Source: Arthrobacter sp. 18067 (lineage in GTDB: Bacteria > Actinomycetota > Actinomycetes > Actinomycetales > Micrococcaceae). Taken from it: DNA of 64,000 nt. The notes under the pieces are model-generated. The model saw nothing but the letters and a program-made list of their open reading frames with translations, did no database searches and had not been told where the DNA came from. Both the position numbers and the translations under genes were made by a program. Location of the stretch: positions 1 to 64,000 of the forward strand of contig NZ_CACSJJ010000004.1 of NCBI RefSeq assembly GCF_902706295.1. The letters are read 5' to 3'. Below, piece after piece: positions 24,456-33,069 of the stretch (position 1 is its first letter; each line of letters starts with the position of its first letter).

Positions 24456-25628
24456 ATGCTCGGATCACCCAAACTTCGCAGGACACTCGCCGTGATCGGC
24501 GCCGCCGCAGCTGTGCCCCTGGTACTTGCCGGCTGCACCGACAACACGAAGACCACGGGCGCCACGGACGGTCCCATCCAGGTCAGCAGCACCGCCAACG
24601 AGTGCAAGGTATCTACCGGAACCGCACCCAGCGGCAACCTCACCTTTGCCGTGAAGAACGAGGGCACGGAAGTTACCGAGTTCTACCTGCTGGCCGAGGA
24701 CGGCCTCCGGATCCTGGGCGAAGTGGAGAATATCGGCCCCGGTATCACCCGCAACCTGGTGGTCACCGCTCCGGCCGGCAAGTACAACACTGCGTGCAAG
24801 CCCGGGATGCAGGGAGAGGGCATCCGCGCTTCCTTTGAGGTCACCGAATCCGGCAACAAGCCCAGCGTGGATGCCGACTTCCAAAAGCTCCTGGACAACG
24901 GATCCCAGCAATACGTGGCCTACGTCAAGGATCAGACTGAGCAGCTCATTGTCGGCACCAAAGCGTTCGCAGAAGCCTTCGCCGCCGGTGACGCCGCCAA
25001 GGCCCGCGACCTCTACGCCTCCACCCGCATGCACTGGGAGCGGATCGAACCCGTAGCTGAATCCTTCGGCGACCTGGACCCCAAGCTGGATGCCCGTGAA
25101 GCCGACCTTGAGCCCGGTCAGGAATGGACCGGCTGGCACCGTGCTGAGAAGGACCTTTTCCCGCCGGCAGAGTACACCGCCATGACTCCGGCGGAGCGCA
25201 CCGCCATTTCCACACAGCTGGTAGCTGACACCGAAGACCTCGTCACCCGCACCCGCACGGTGGAACTCACCCCGGACAAGCTCGGCAACGGCGCCAAGGA
25301 ACTCCTGGATGAAGTGGCCACCGGCAAGGTCACCGGCGAAGAAGAAATCTGGTCCCACACTGATCTTTGGGACTTCCAAGCCAACGTAGACGGTGCCCGC
25401 ATCGCCTTCGAGAACCTGAAGCCGGCGCTTGAGCAGAAGGACGCCGAACTCGCCAAGTCCTTGGACGAGAAGTTCACGGCCCTGCAAACCGAACTCAAGA
25501 AGCACGCCAAGGGCGACGGCTTCGTCTACTACAACGAGCTGAGCCAAGAGCAGGTCCAGCAACTCGCTGCCCTGGTCGATTCGCTGGGTGAGCCCCTCTC
25601 CAAGCTCACCGCAGCCGTGGTGCTGTGA
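24456..25628 (+). CDS. efeO: EfeO periplasmic-type iron-binding lipoprotein (cupredoxin + M75 domain)
   Basis: 390 residues. The lipoprotein signal ends in LAGC (Cys near 25). A cupredoxin-like domain (about 40-130, FAVKNEGTEVTEFYLL) is followed by an imelysin-type M75 helical domain with the metal motif HWERIEPVAESFGDLDP; the canonical HxxE pattern is visible as His-Trp-Glu-Arg. It captures iron outside the membrane and delivers it to EfeU. Its stop overlaps the EfeB start. Confidence 0.92.
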   Translation: MLGSPKLRRTLAVIGAAAAVPLVLAGCTDNTKTTGATDGPIQVSSTANECKVSTGTAPSGNLTFAVKNEGTEVTEFYLLAEDGLRILGEVENIGPGITRNLVVTAPAGKYNTACKPGMQGEGIRASFEVTESGNKPSVDADFQKLLDNGSQQYVAYVKDQTEQLIVGTKAFAEAFAAGDAAKARDLYASTRMHWERIEPVAESFGDLDPKLDAREADLEPGQEWTGWHRAEKDLFPPAEYTAMTPAERTAISTQLVADTEDLVTRTRTVELTPDKLGNGAKELLDEVATGKVTGEEEIWSHTDLWDFQANVDGARIAFENLKPALEQKDAELAKSLDEKFTALQTELKKHAKGDGFVYYNELSQEQVQQLAALVDSLGEPLSKLTAAVVL

Positions 25629-27061
25629 GCGGCTGCCCCTTCGGGCACAGCGGCGATCCGGCCGGCACCGAACGAACCGGCGAGTCCGCCGGCGTCGAGC
25701 GTTCAGTCGAGCCGGCCGCCGTCGTAAGTTCCCAGGAAGCGGCCGACGGCGGTCCGGCGGCCGCCGCTGCCACGGGCAGTTCCCGTATGTCCCGGCGCGG
25801 CCTTCTCTCCCTTGCGGGGGTTGGCGGCGCCGGAGCTGTAGCCGGGCTTGCCGCTGGATTCCTCGGCCATGATGCCCTGACGGCTGCCACTGCTTCCGCT
25901 GCGGACACCACTGCAGGGGATGCCGTAGTCCCATTCTTTGGCGCTCACCAGGCGGGTATTACTACCCCGGCACAGGACCGCCTGCACATGGCCGCGTTCG
26001 ATGTCACCACAGAGGACCGCAAGGAACTCATCAAGCTCCTCAAGGACTGGACGGCCGCGGCCGAGGCCATGACCACCGGCGTTCCCACGGGCCGGACGGG
26101 GGCCGTCGATGGCCCCTATGATGCGCCGCCGGAAGACACTGGCGAGGCACTGGACCTGCCCGCCGCCAAGCTCACCCTGACGTTCGGCTTCGGCGCGGGC
26201 TTGTTCGAGAAGGACGGCAAAGCTCGCTTCGGTCTGGATGGTCGCCGGCCTGAGGCCTTGATCGATCTCCCGCACTTCCCGGGGGACGACCTTCAACCGG
26301 GGCGAACGGGTGGGGACATCGTCATCCAAGCCTGCGCGGACGATCCCCAGGTTGCCGTGCACGCCATCCGCAACCTTGCCAGGATCGGCTTCGGCAAGGT
26401 GCGTGTCCGTTGGTCGCAACTGGGGTTTGGACGCACCTCCTCCACGTCCAGGGCGCAGGTGACACCGCGGAACCTCTTTGGCTTCAAGGACGGCACCAAC
26501 AACCTCAAGGTCGAAGACAACGCGCTGCTTGAGGAGCACGTGTGGGTTCCGTCCGGCTCACGGCCAGCCGAGCAGTGGATGGCTGGGGGCAGCTACCTGG
26601 TGGCCCGCAGGATCCAGATGCACATAGAAATCTGGGACCGGACCTCGCTGCGGGAACAAGAAGGGCTGATCGGCCGCACCAAGGGCGTGGGCGCTCCCCT
26701 GTCCGGCGGAGAGGAGTTCTCTGCTCCTGACTTCGGGATCAAGGGACGTGACGACGAGCCCCTCATCCCCCTCGATGCGCATGTCCGGCTGGCGCACCCG
26801 GACCAGAACGCCGGCATCAGGATGCTGCGCCGCGGATACAACTTCACGGATGGCTCGGACGGGCTGGGGCACTTGGATGCCGGCCTGTTCTTTATTGCGT
26901 TCGTCAAGGATCCCCGGACGCACTACGTGCCCATGCAACTGGCCCTGGCCAAGGGCGACACCTTGTCCGTGGAGTACCTGAAACACACGGGCTCGGGGCT
27001 TTTTGCGGTGCCTCCGGGCATTGCAGCGGGCGGCTTCATCGGCGAAGGGCTGTTCGCTTAG
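25625..27061 (+). CDS. efeB: EfeB, Tat-exported DyP-type haem peroxidase
   Basis: 478 residues from the GTG at 25625, overlapping the EfeO stop as GTGA. The twin-arginine motif SRRGLLSLAG is preceded by an unusually long n-region of about 54 residues. The DyP domain carries the diagnostic GFKDGTNN (GxxDG) loop and the RRGYNFTDG region. With EfeU and EfeO it forms the EfeUOB ferric-uptake system; EfeB is thought to oxidise ferrous iron or release iron from haem outside the membrane. An internal ATG at 25787 lacks a ribosome-binding site. Confidence 0.92.
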   Translation: MSGCPFGHSGDPAGTERTGESAGVERSVEPAAVVSSQEAADGGPAAAAATGSSRMSRRGLLSLAGVGGAGAVAGLAAGFLGHDALTAATASAADTTAGDAVVPFFGAHQAGITTPAQDRLHMAAFDVTTEDRKELIKLLKDWTAAAEAMTTGVPTGRTGAVDGPYDAPPEDTGEALDLPAAKLTLTFGFGAGLFEKDGKARFGLDGRRPEALIDLPHFPGDDLQPGRTGGDIVIQACADDPQVAVHAIRNLARIGFGKVRVRWSQLGFGRTSSTSRAQVTPRNLFGFKDGTNNLKVEDNALLEEHVWVPSGSRPAEQWMAGGSYLVARRIQMHIEIWDRTSLREQEGLIGRTKGVGAPLSGGEEFSAPDFGIKGRDDEPLIPLDAHVRLAHPDQNAGIRMLRRGYNFTDGSDGLGHLDAGLFFIAFVKDPRTHYVPMQLALAKGDTLSVEYLKHTGSGLFAVPPGIAAGGFIGEGLFA

Positions 27062-27091
27062 CGCTGGTGACCGGGTAATCCGTTGCGGGTC

Positions 27092-27961
27092 CTACGAGAG
27101 AGGCCGCCCGGCCATCCGTTCCAAACGGCTGATCCGTTCCTTCATGGGCGGGTGGGTGGAGAACATGCGCCGCATGCCGCCGCCACGGAACGGGTTGGCG
27201 ATCATGAGGTGCGAGGCATTGACGAGCTTTTGGTCCTGTGGGAGCGGCAACTGGGTGACGCCCGACTCGATCTTGCGCAGGGCTGAGGCGAGTGCCAACG
27301 GATCGCCGGTGAGCTCGGCGCCGTCCTCATCGGCGTCGTACTCCCGCGTGCGGGAGATGGCCATCTGGATCAGCGATGCGGCAAAGGGCGCCAGCAGGGC
27401 CATGGCGATGGTGGCCAGGGGATTGGCGTTGCGGCGGTCGCCACTGCCGAAGATCAGCAGCATCTGCCCCACGGAAGTAATGACACCGGCAACAGCAGCA
27501 GCCACGGATGAGGTCAGGATGTCGCGGTTGTACACGTGCATCAGCTCATGCCCCAGCACTCCCCTGAGTTCGCGGGCGTCGAGCAGGTGCAGGATTCCCT
27601 CGGTGCAGCACACCGCAGCGTTCTTTGGATTGCGACCGGTAGCGAAGGCGTTGGGCGTCATGGTGGGCGAGAGATAGATCCGCGGCATCGGCTTGTTGGC
27701 CCGGACTGAGAGCTCCCGCACGATCTGGTACAGCTGCGGCGCCTGGGCTTCGGTCACCGGGTAGGCGGCCATGGAACGGATGGCAATTTTGTCGCTGTTC
27801 CAGTATCCATACGCGGTAGTGCCAACGCCGATCAGAGCCATGATCCAGATAGGCGTCGTGCTGCGCGTCCCTGCCGCGATGATGGCGCCCAACCCCAACA
27901 ACACTGCCCACAGCACACCGAAGAGCGCTGCGGTCTTGAGTCCATTGTTGTGTTTATGCAC
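27092..27961 (-). CDS. htpX: HtpX-family membrane metalloprotease (M48)
   Basis: 289 residues with two N-terminal membrane helices, the zinc motif HELMH (138-142), a second pair of hydrophobic segments, and a downstream glutamate ligand region SRTREYDADEDGAEL. The family degrades misfolded membrane proteins; CTEGILHLLD and SPTMTPNAFATGRNPKNAAV are typical HtpX blocks. It is convergent with efeB, 30 nt apart, and stands as a single gene. Confidence 0.93.
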   Translation of the reverse strand: MHKHNNGLKTAALFGVLWAVLLGLGAIIAAGTRSTTPIWIMALIGVGTTAYGYWNSDKIAIRSMAAYPVTEAQAPQLYQIVRELSVRANKPMPRIYLSPTMTPNAFATGRNPKNAAVCCTEGILHLLDARELRGVLGHELMHVYNRDILTSSVAAAVAGVITSVGQMLLIFGSGDRRNANPLATIAMALLAPFAASLIQMAISRTREYDADEDGAELTGDPLALASALRKIESGVTQLPLPQDQKLVNASHLMIANPFRGGGMRRMFSTHPPMKERISRLERMAGRPLS

Positions 27962-28071
27962 GGCTTTTCTTGTCTCTTTCGTCGGCTCTTGCAGGGGTTC
28001 TGTACGGATTAACGCCGACGCCGGTCGTCGTGTTCCGTCTTCAGCCTACGTTGGCCCTGCGGCTGGCAGGG

Positions 28072-29343
28072 CTAGGGCACAGGATGCTTCGCATCGTAGG
28101 CAACGAACCCGGGCTGCAAGCGTGAAGCCAGCCATGCCAGGACAATGCAGAGAAGTCCGCCGATGAGCAGTACGCCGCCTTCGCTGAGGAACTGCGTGAC
28201 GCCGCCGGCCAGCATGTCCCCCACCCGGGGTCCACCGGCCACCACCACGATGAACACGCCTTGGAGCCGACCCCGCAGGTGATCCGGAGTGGCCGACTGG
28301 AGGATGGTGGTTCGGAAGACGGCGCTGATGGAGTCCGAGATCCCGGCCAACGCGCAGCAGAGGGCTGCAGGAATCAGCCAGGGAGTGACACCATCGCGGC
28401 CGGCATCCCCGGCCAGCAGGACCACCAGCCCGAATCCGGCTATCGAGGCTCCCCAACCAACCACGGACCACACCACGGCGCTGCCCTGCATTCGCACGCG
28501 GCCCAGTGGCCCCGAAAACAGGCCCGCGAGGAAGGCTCCCACGGCGGTCGACGCCAACAGGACGCCCACGGTCGTTTCGCCTCCGCCGATCATGACCGCC
28601 CCGATGGCAGGCATCAATGCGCGGGGTTGGGCGCAAATCATGGCGATGAGGTCGATGATGAAAGTCATGCGGACGTTGGGGCGGGTGCCCAGGAAACGGA
28701 AGCCCTCCACTACGGACCGGAGCCCTGGCCGCACGGCATCTTTGGAAGGCGGCAGCGGCGGCAGCTTGAAGAGTCCCCAGAGCGCGAAGGTGAAGCTGAT
28801 GACATCAATGGTGTAAGTCCAGCCGAAGCCAATGGTGGCCACCAGCACCCCGGCCAGCAGTGGCCCTGCTGTCATGGACAGGCCAAACGTCAGCATGCTC
28901 AGGGCATTGGCAGCGGGAAGCAAATCCTTGCGGACCAGGAGGGGGATGATGGCACTGCGGGCGGGACCATTGATGCCTTGCGCGCCACTCTGGATGGCCA
29001 CCAGCGCGTAGAGGATCCAGATGTTGCCGATCTCCAGCCATGCCTGCAACGCCAGTCCGGCCGTTGTTGCCCACAGAACCAGCGAGGCGATGAGGGCCAC
29101 TTTGCGTCGATCATAGGCGTCCGAAATGGATCCCCCGTAAAGCCCTGCGATGACCAATGGGACCAGTGCGAAGATACCGAGGAGGCCAACATAAAAGCTC
29201 TCCTGGGTGAGCCTGTAGACCTCCAGGCTGACAGCCACCAGCGTCAGTTGCGTACCAATGGCGGCAACCGATGCCCCCATCCAGAGCCGCCGAAAAGCGG
29301 GACTCTCCTTCAGTGGGGTGAGGTCTGCCAGTAGTTTCGCCAC
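28072..29343 (-). CDS. MFS exporter, EntS-like (DUF894 type)
   Basis: 423 residues with about 12 membrane segments. The N-terminus FRRLWMGASVAAIGTQLTLVAV and loop GGSISDAYDRRKV match the EntS-like MFS branch (siderophore or drug exporters). GTG start at 29343 with AAGG upstream. Proximity to efe genes is suggestive but it is on the other strand in its own unit. The substrate is unknown. Confidence 0.8.
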   Translation of the reverse strand: MAKLLADLTPLKESPAFRRLWMGASVAAIGTQLTLVAVSLEVYRLTQESFYVGLLGIFALVPLVIAGLYGGSISDAYDRRKVALIASLVLWATTAGLALQAWLEIGNIWILYALVAIQSGAQGINGPARSAIIPLLVRKDLLPAANALSMLTFGLSMTAGPLLAGVLVATIGFGWTYTIDVISFTFALWGLFKLPPLPPSKDAVRPGLRSVVEGFRFLGTRPNVRMTFIIDLIAMICAQPRALMPAIGAVMIGGGETTVGVLLASTAVGAFLAGLFSGPLGRVRMQGSAVVWSVVGWGASIAGFGLVVLLAGDAGRDGVTPWLIPAALCCALAGISDSISAVFRTTILQSATPDHLRGRLQGVFIVVVAGGPRVGDMLAGGVTQFLSEGGVLLIGGLLCIVLAWLASRLQPGFVAYDAKHPVP

Positions 29344-29444
29344 CGTCCTACCTTAACGACCATTGCGGTGGCCTCCCGCCGCTGTTCTCCCACGTGTGGT
29401 ACTCGGCTTGGTAGGCTCACCCGGGGGAAGGAGTTGACAAGGTC

Positions 29445-30215
29445 ATGTCGCGACAATTGTTGTATCGTTCGGGTTTTTGGGAGATCGCCCGGCCGCGCCA
29501 TCCCCTCACCGCCGGACACGTCCTGATCAGGCTTTCCGACCCCTCCACAGAATTTGCCCACTCCTCAGCTGCCGACTGGCTTTTCTGCCACAAGCTGGTT
29601 CGGGCCGCCCTCAACGACGTCCTGGGTGCCACACGATGCGCCATCATGTTTGCCCACCAATGGCACCCACTGGGCTCGGCCATTGGAGAGCCGGTGGCGG
29701 AGTCCTCAACCCCGACCTTCCACGTGTTTGCTCGTTGGACCGGAGAGACCACGACGCCGGGACGCCAGCTTTCGCTTCCGGCCCATCGTCGGGCGGGGGT
29801 GCCGGAACACGAACTCGACGGCACCGACGCCGCGCTCCGCGACGCGCTGCGGAGAGGCCGGCCCGACGCCGCGGTGACGTCCGCCGATGACCTAAGCGCC
29901 GCCGTCGAGCCTGTCAGTGGCTCTGGTCCGTTGGTGCGGACCGTGGATGCCGGACCCCGCCACACGGTCATTGAGGCGGCCCGGCAATTCGAGTCCATCG
30001 GGGACATCCGGCCAGCGGAACTCCTGGCGATGGCTTCGGCCTTGGGATCACTTCGACAATCCGGCGGAACCAGTGGATTCAGTTGTGTTGCCCTGGAACC
30101 CGAATCCTCCGGCGTGCCCTTGCGGGTCCATGCGCTGGGACGATCCGTCGCTGAGGAAGTGAATCCGCTCGAGGCCCTGCTCCGTTCACCGGAAGTTAGC
30201 CTTGCCTTATTGTGA
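29445..30215 (+). CDS. Protein of unknown function with a HIT-like N-terminal half
   Basis: 256 residues. The segment PLTAGHVLIRLSDP followed about 65 residues later by TFHVFARW resembles the HIT-fold frame (GHxLV... HxHxH). Only the last His of the triad is retained, and the nucleophilic His position is lost, so any HIT relationship would be catalytically altered. The C-terminal half has no recognised motif. ATG 29445 has AAGGAG 11 nt upstream. Its TGA (30213-30215) lies inside the putative Fur/PerR operator of the next gene. Confidence 0.5.
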   Translation: MSRQLLYRSGFWEIARPRHPLTAGHVLIRLSDPSTEFAHSSAADWLFCHKLVRAALNDVLGATRCAIMFAHQWHPLGSAIGEPVAESSTPTFHVFARWTGETTTPGRQLSLPAHRRAGVPEHELDGTDAALRDALRRGRPDAAVTSADDLSAAVEPVSGSGPLVRTVDAGPRHTVIEAARQFESIGDIRPAELLAMASALGSLRQSGGTSGFSCVALEPESSGVPLRVHALGRSVAEEVNPLEALLRSPEVSLALL

Positions 30216-30245
30216 ACTCCTCAAAATAAGTGTTTCAATAAATGC
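30207..30245 (+). promoter_or_regulatory. Putative Fur/PerR operator-promoter of the catalase operon
   Basis: AT-rich inverted repeat TTATTGTGAA (30207-30216) and TTTCAATAA (30233-30241) ends 4 nt before the regulator ATG, and no Shine-Dalgarno lies between them. The composition resembles PerR/CatR boxes. It is probably the autoregulatory site; the exact motif and promoter are not certain. Confidence 0.5.
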
Positions 30246-30725
30246 ATGACAGATCACACAGCCGAGCAGGAAGCATGGGCCGCGGCCCTGCATGCCCACG
30301 GCCGGCGTGTGACCAAACAGCGGCTGGCTGTGCTCGCCGCGGTCCAGCACCATCCGCATTCCCCGGCAGAAGGCATCCTTGCCGCTGCCCGCAAAGAGCT
30401 TCCTGAACTGACGGCGCAGTCCGTTTACGTGGTGCTCAGCGACCTCACGGACCTGCAGATGCTGCGCCGCTTTGAGCCCCCGCACTCCCCGGCGCTTTAC
30501 GAAACCCGGGTGGGCGACAACCACCACCACGCCGTTTGCATCAGCTGCGGCAAGGTGGAGGACGTGGATTGCGCCGTGGGACACGCACCGTGCCTCACAC
30601 CGCACTGGGATGAGAATTCCAAGCCCATGACCATCCAGATCGCAGACGTCCTCTACCAAGGCATCTGCCAGGACTGCCAGTCCAAACAACAGCTTCCCGT
30701 AGATACTTCCGTAACTCAGAAATAG
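30246..30725 (+). CDS. Fur-family regulator, PerR/CatR-like
   Basis: 159 residues: winged helix with [14 protein letters not shown] and SVYVVLSDL, metal-site histidines in [12 protein letters not shown], and two CxxC pairs (CISC near residue 98; CQDC near the end) for the structural zinc. It is 14 nt upstream of the catalase gene, the arrangement of peroxide-sensing Fur homologues that repress catalase. ATG 30246 has no obvious ribosome-binding site, so the message may be leaderless. Confidence 0.87.
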   Translation: MTDHTAEQEAWAAALHAHGRRVTKQRLAVLAAVQHHPHSPAEGILAAARKELPELTAQSVYVVLSDLTDLQMLRRFEPPHSPALYETRVGDNHHHAVCISCGKVEDVDCAVGHAPCLTPHWDENSKPMTIQIADVLYQGICQDCQSKQQLPVDTSVTQK

Positions 30726-30739
30726 GAAAAAGGAGAACA

Positions 30740-32221
30740 ATGACTGCCATTTCAACAACCCAGTCAGGTGCCCCCGTTACGTCCGACGCGCACTCGAAGT
30801 CCGTCGGCGCTGACGGTGCCATCATCCTCACCGACCACTACTTGGTGGAGAAGCTCGCACAGTTCAACCGCGAGCGGGTCCCGGAGCGTGTAGTGCACGC
30901 CAAGGGTGGCGGCGCTTTCGGTACGTTCAAGACCACCTCGGACGTCTCTGCCTACACCAAGGCAGCTTTCCTGCAGCCGGGCACCGAGACGGACATGCTG
31001 ATCCGTTTCTCCTCCGTCGCTGGCGAGAACGGTTCCCCCGACACCTGGCGCGACCCCCGCGGTTTCGCCGTGAAGTTCTACACCTCCGAGGGCAACTACG
31101 ACCTCGTGGGCAACAACACCCCCGTCTTCTTCATCCGCGACGGCATCAAGTTCCCGGACTTCATCCACTCCCAGAAGCGCCTTCCGGGCACCCACCTGCG
31201 TGACGCTGACATGCAGTGGGACTTCTGGACCCTCTCCCCCGAGTCCGCACACCAGGTCACCTGGCTCATGGGCGACCGCGGCCTCCCGGCTTCCTGGCGT
31301 GAAATGCAGGGCTACGGCTCGCACACGTACCAGTGGATCAACGCCGCTGGCGAGCGTTTCTGGGTCAAGTACCACTTCAAGTCCAACCAGGGCGTCAAGA
31401 CCATCACGGGCGACCAGGCTGAAGAACTTGCCGGCTCGGATGCAGACTTCTACATCCGCGACCTGCAGGAAAACATCGCCGATGGCAACTTCCCCTCCTG
31501 GGAACTGCACGTCCAGGTCATGCCGTACGAAGACGCCAAGACCTACCGCTTCAACCCGTTCGACCTCACCAAGGTGTGGCCGCACTCTGACTACCCGCTG
31601 ATCCACGTGGGCACCATGGAGCTGAACAAGAACCCGGAGAACTACTTCGCGCAGATCGAGCAGGCCACCTTCGCGCCGTCGAACTTCGTTCCGGGCATCG
31701 CCGCTTCCCCGGACAAGATGTTGCAGGCCCGCATCTTCTCCTACGCGGACGCACACCGCTACCGCGTGGGCACCAACCACGCACAGATCCCGGTGAACCA
31801 GCCCAAGAACCAGGTCAACAACTACAGCCAGGACGGCCAAGGCCGTTTCCTGTTCAACGCTCCCTCCACGCCGGTCTACGCACCGAATTCCGTGGGTGGC
31901 CCGGCTGCGGTTGAGCCCACCTCGCCGGCCGGTGGCTGGGAAAACGACGGCGAGCTCACCCTCTCCGCGCACACCCTGCACACTGAGGATGACGACTTCG
32001 GCCAGGCCGGTACCCTGTACCGCGAGGTCTACGATGACGCCGCCAAGGCCCGCCTCCTGGACACCATCACCGGTGCCGTGGGCGGCGTGAAGACCGCCGA
32101 CATCAAGGAACGCGCCATCCAGTACTGGACCAACGTTGACTCCGATCTCGGCGCCAAGCTCCGTGCCAACCTCGGTGCGGGCCAGACCGAGTCCGACGCC
32201 GAAGCAGCCAACAAGCTCTAA
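30740..32221 (+). CDS. Monofunctional haem catalase
   Basis: 493 residues, typical of small-subunit clade-3 catalases. Visible: [15 protein letters not shown] with the distal His, [19 protein letters not shown], and the proximal haem ligand Tyr in [14 protein letters not shown]. It decomposes hydrogen peroxide in the cytoplasm. A clear ribosome-binding site (AAAGGAG) precedes ATG 30740. Second gene of the fur-kat operon, ended by a strong terminator. Confidence 0.96.
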   Translation: MTAISTTQSGAPVTSDAHSKSVGADGAIILTDHYLVEKLAQFNRERVPERVVHAKGGGAFGTFKTTSDVSAYTKAAFLQPGTETDMLIRFSSVAGENGSPDTWRDPRGFAVKFYTSEGNYDLVGNNTPVFFIRDGIKFPDFIHSQKRLPGTHLRDADMQWDFWTLSPESAHQVTWLMGDRGLPASWREMQGYGSHTYQWINAAGERFWVKYHFKSNQGVKTITGDQAEELAGSDADFYIRDLQENIADGNFPSWELHVQVMPYEDAKTYRFNPFDLTKVWPHSDYPLIHVGTMELNKNPENYFAQIEQATFAPSNFVPGIAASPDKMLQARIFSYADAHRYRVGTNHAQIPVNQPKNQVNNYSQDGQGRFLFNAPSTPVYAPNSVGGPAAVEPTSPAGGWENDGELTLSAHTLHTEDDDFGQAGTLYREVYDDAAKARLLDTITGAVGGVKTADIKERAIQYWTNVDSDLGAKLRANLGAGQTESDAEAANKL

Positions 32222-32245
32222 GCGTCTTCGCGTTACTGCATTTCC

Positions 32246-32290
32246 AGGTCACCCCGCTGCGGATCTCCGCGGCGGGGTGACCTTTTTGTT
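32246..32290 (+). terminator. Rho-independent terminator of the fur-kat operon
   Basis: AGGTCACCCCGC (32246-32257) pairs with the complementary arm ending at 32283; an inner GCGG/CCGC extends the stem. It is followed by TTTTTGTTTT. Confidence 0.93.
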
Positions 32291-32349
32291 TTCCACATAG
32301 CACTGGTGGCCTATGGTTTGGCCGGTAGTGGCGTCCCTAGGATCCTTCT

Positions 32350-32985
32350 ATGAGCACATTCGAAGGCATCCCTACTGCCGCATTCCGCTTCTACGCTGAG
32401 CTTGAAGAGAACAACAACCGTGAGTGGTGGCTGGAGCATAAATCAACGTACGACGCCGAGGTCAAGGAGCCGCTGACAGCTCTACTTTCAGAGTTGGAGC
32501 CGCAGTTCGGGCCGGCCAAGATTTTCCGTCCCAACAGGGACATTCGGTTCTCCCAGGACAAGTCGCCATACAAAACCGCCCAAGGTGCCTTTGCCGCCAC
32601 GCAGGAGGGCGTCGGCTTCTACGTCCAGATCAGTGCGGATGGCCTGCTGATCGGTGGCGGCTACCACTCCCATACGCCTGCCCAGCTCGCCCGCTTCCGG
32701 GCCGCTGTGGATGCCCCTGACAGTGGCCTGGAGCTGCAGGAGATCGTGGATTCAATCGCGGCGGCCGGTTTCGCCATTGAGGGCGAGGAACTCAAGACCG
32801 TTCCGCGCGGTTTCGACAAAGACCACCCACGCGCCGGGCTCCTGAGGCACAAGTCGTTGTCGGCGGGCGTCGAGGTGGGGCAGCCGGACTGGTTGTCCTC
32901 TCCCGCTGCCAAAGAAGAAATCGCTGCCCGCTGGGAGGTGCTGCGGCCGCTGGTCGAGTGGGTCGGTGAGCATGCGGCACCGTAA
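32350..32985 (+). CDS. DUF2461 family protein
   Basis: 211 residues with the family blocks FYAELEENNNREWWLEHK, FRPNRDIRFSQDKSPYK, and GGGYHSHTPAQLARFR. The DUF2461/TIGR02453 family is widespread and has no established function. ATG 32350 lacks a Shine-Dalgarno but TAGGAT (32338-32343) is 6 nt upstream, the same layout as the K+ channel gene. It stands alone and ends at a convergent terminator. Confidence 0.88.
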   Translation: MSTFEGIPTAAFRFYAELEENNNREWWLEHKSTYDAEVKEPLTALLSELEPQFGPAKIFRPNRDIRFSQDKSPYKTAQGAFAATQEGVGFYVQISADGLLIGGGYHSHTPAQLARFRAAVDAPDSGLELQEIVDSIAAAGFAIEGEELKTVPRGFDKDHPRAGLLRHKSLSAGVEVGQPDWLSSPAAKEEIAARWEVLRPLVEWVGEHAAP

Positions 32986-32989
32986 CGTC

Positions 32990-33024
32990 AAAGCGCCCGG
33001 AAACCGATGGGTTCCGGGCGCTTT
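32990..33024. terminator. Bidirectional terminator
   Basis: 13-bp perfect arms, 32990-33002 with 33012-33024, bounded by AAA and TTT. It lies between the convergent DUF2461 and APC permease genes. Confidence 0.88.
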
Positions 33025-33069
33025 GTGGAGCAAGAGATGGCAGCTGTCTGACAAGCTGCCGTGATTGGA

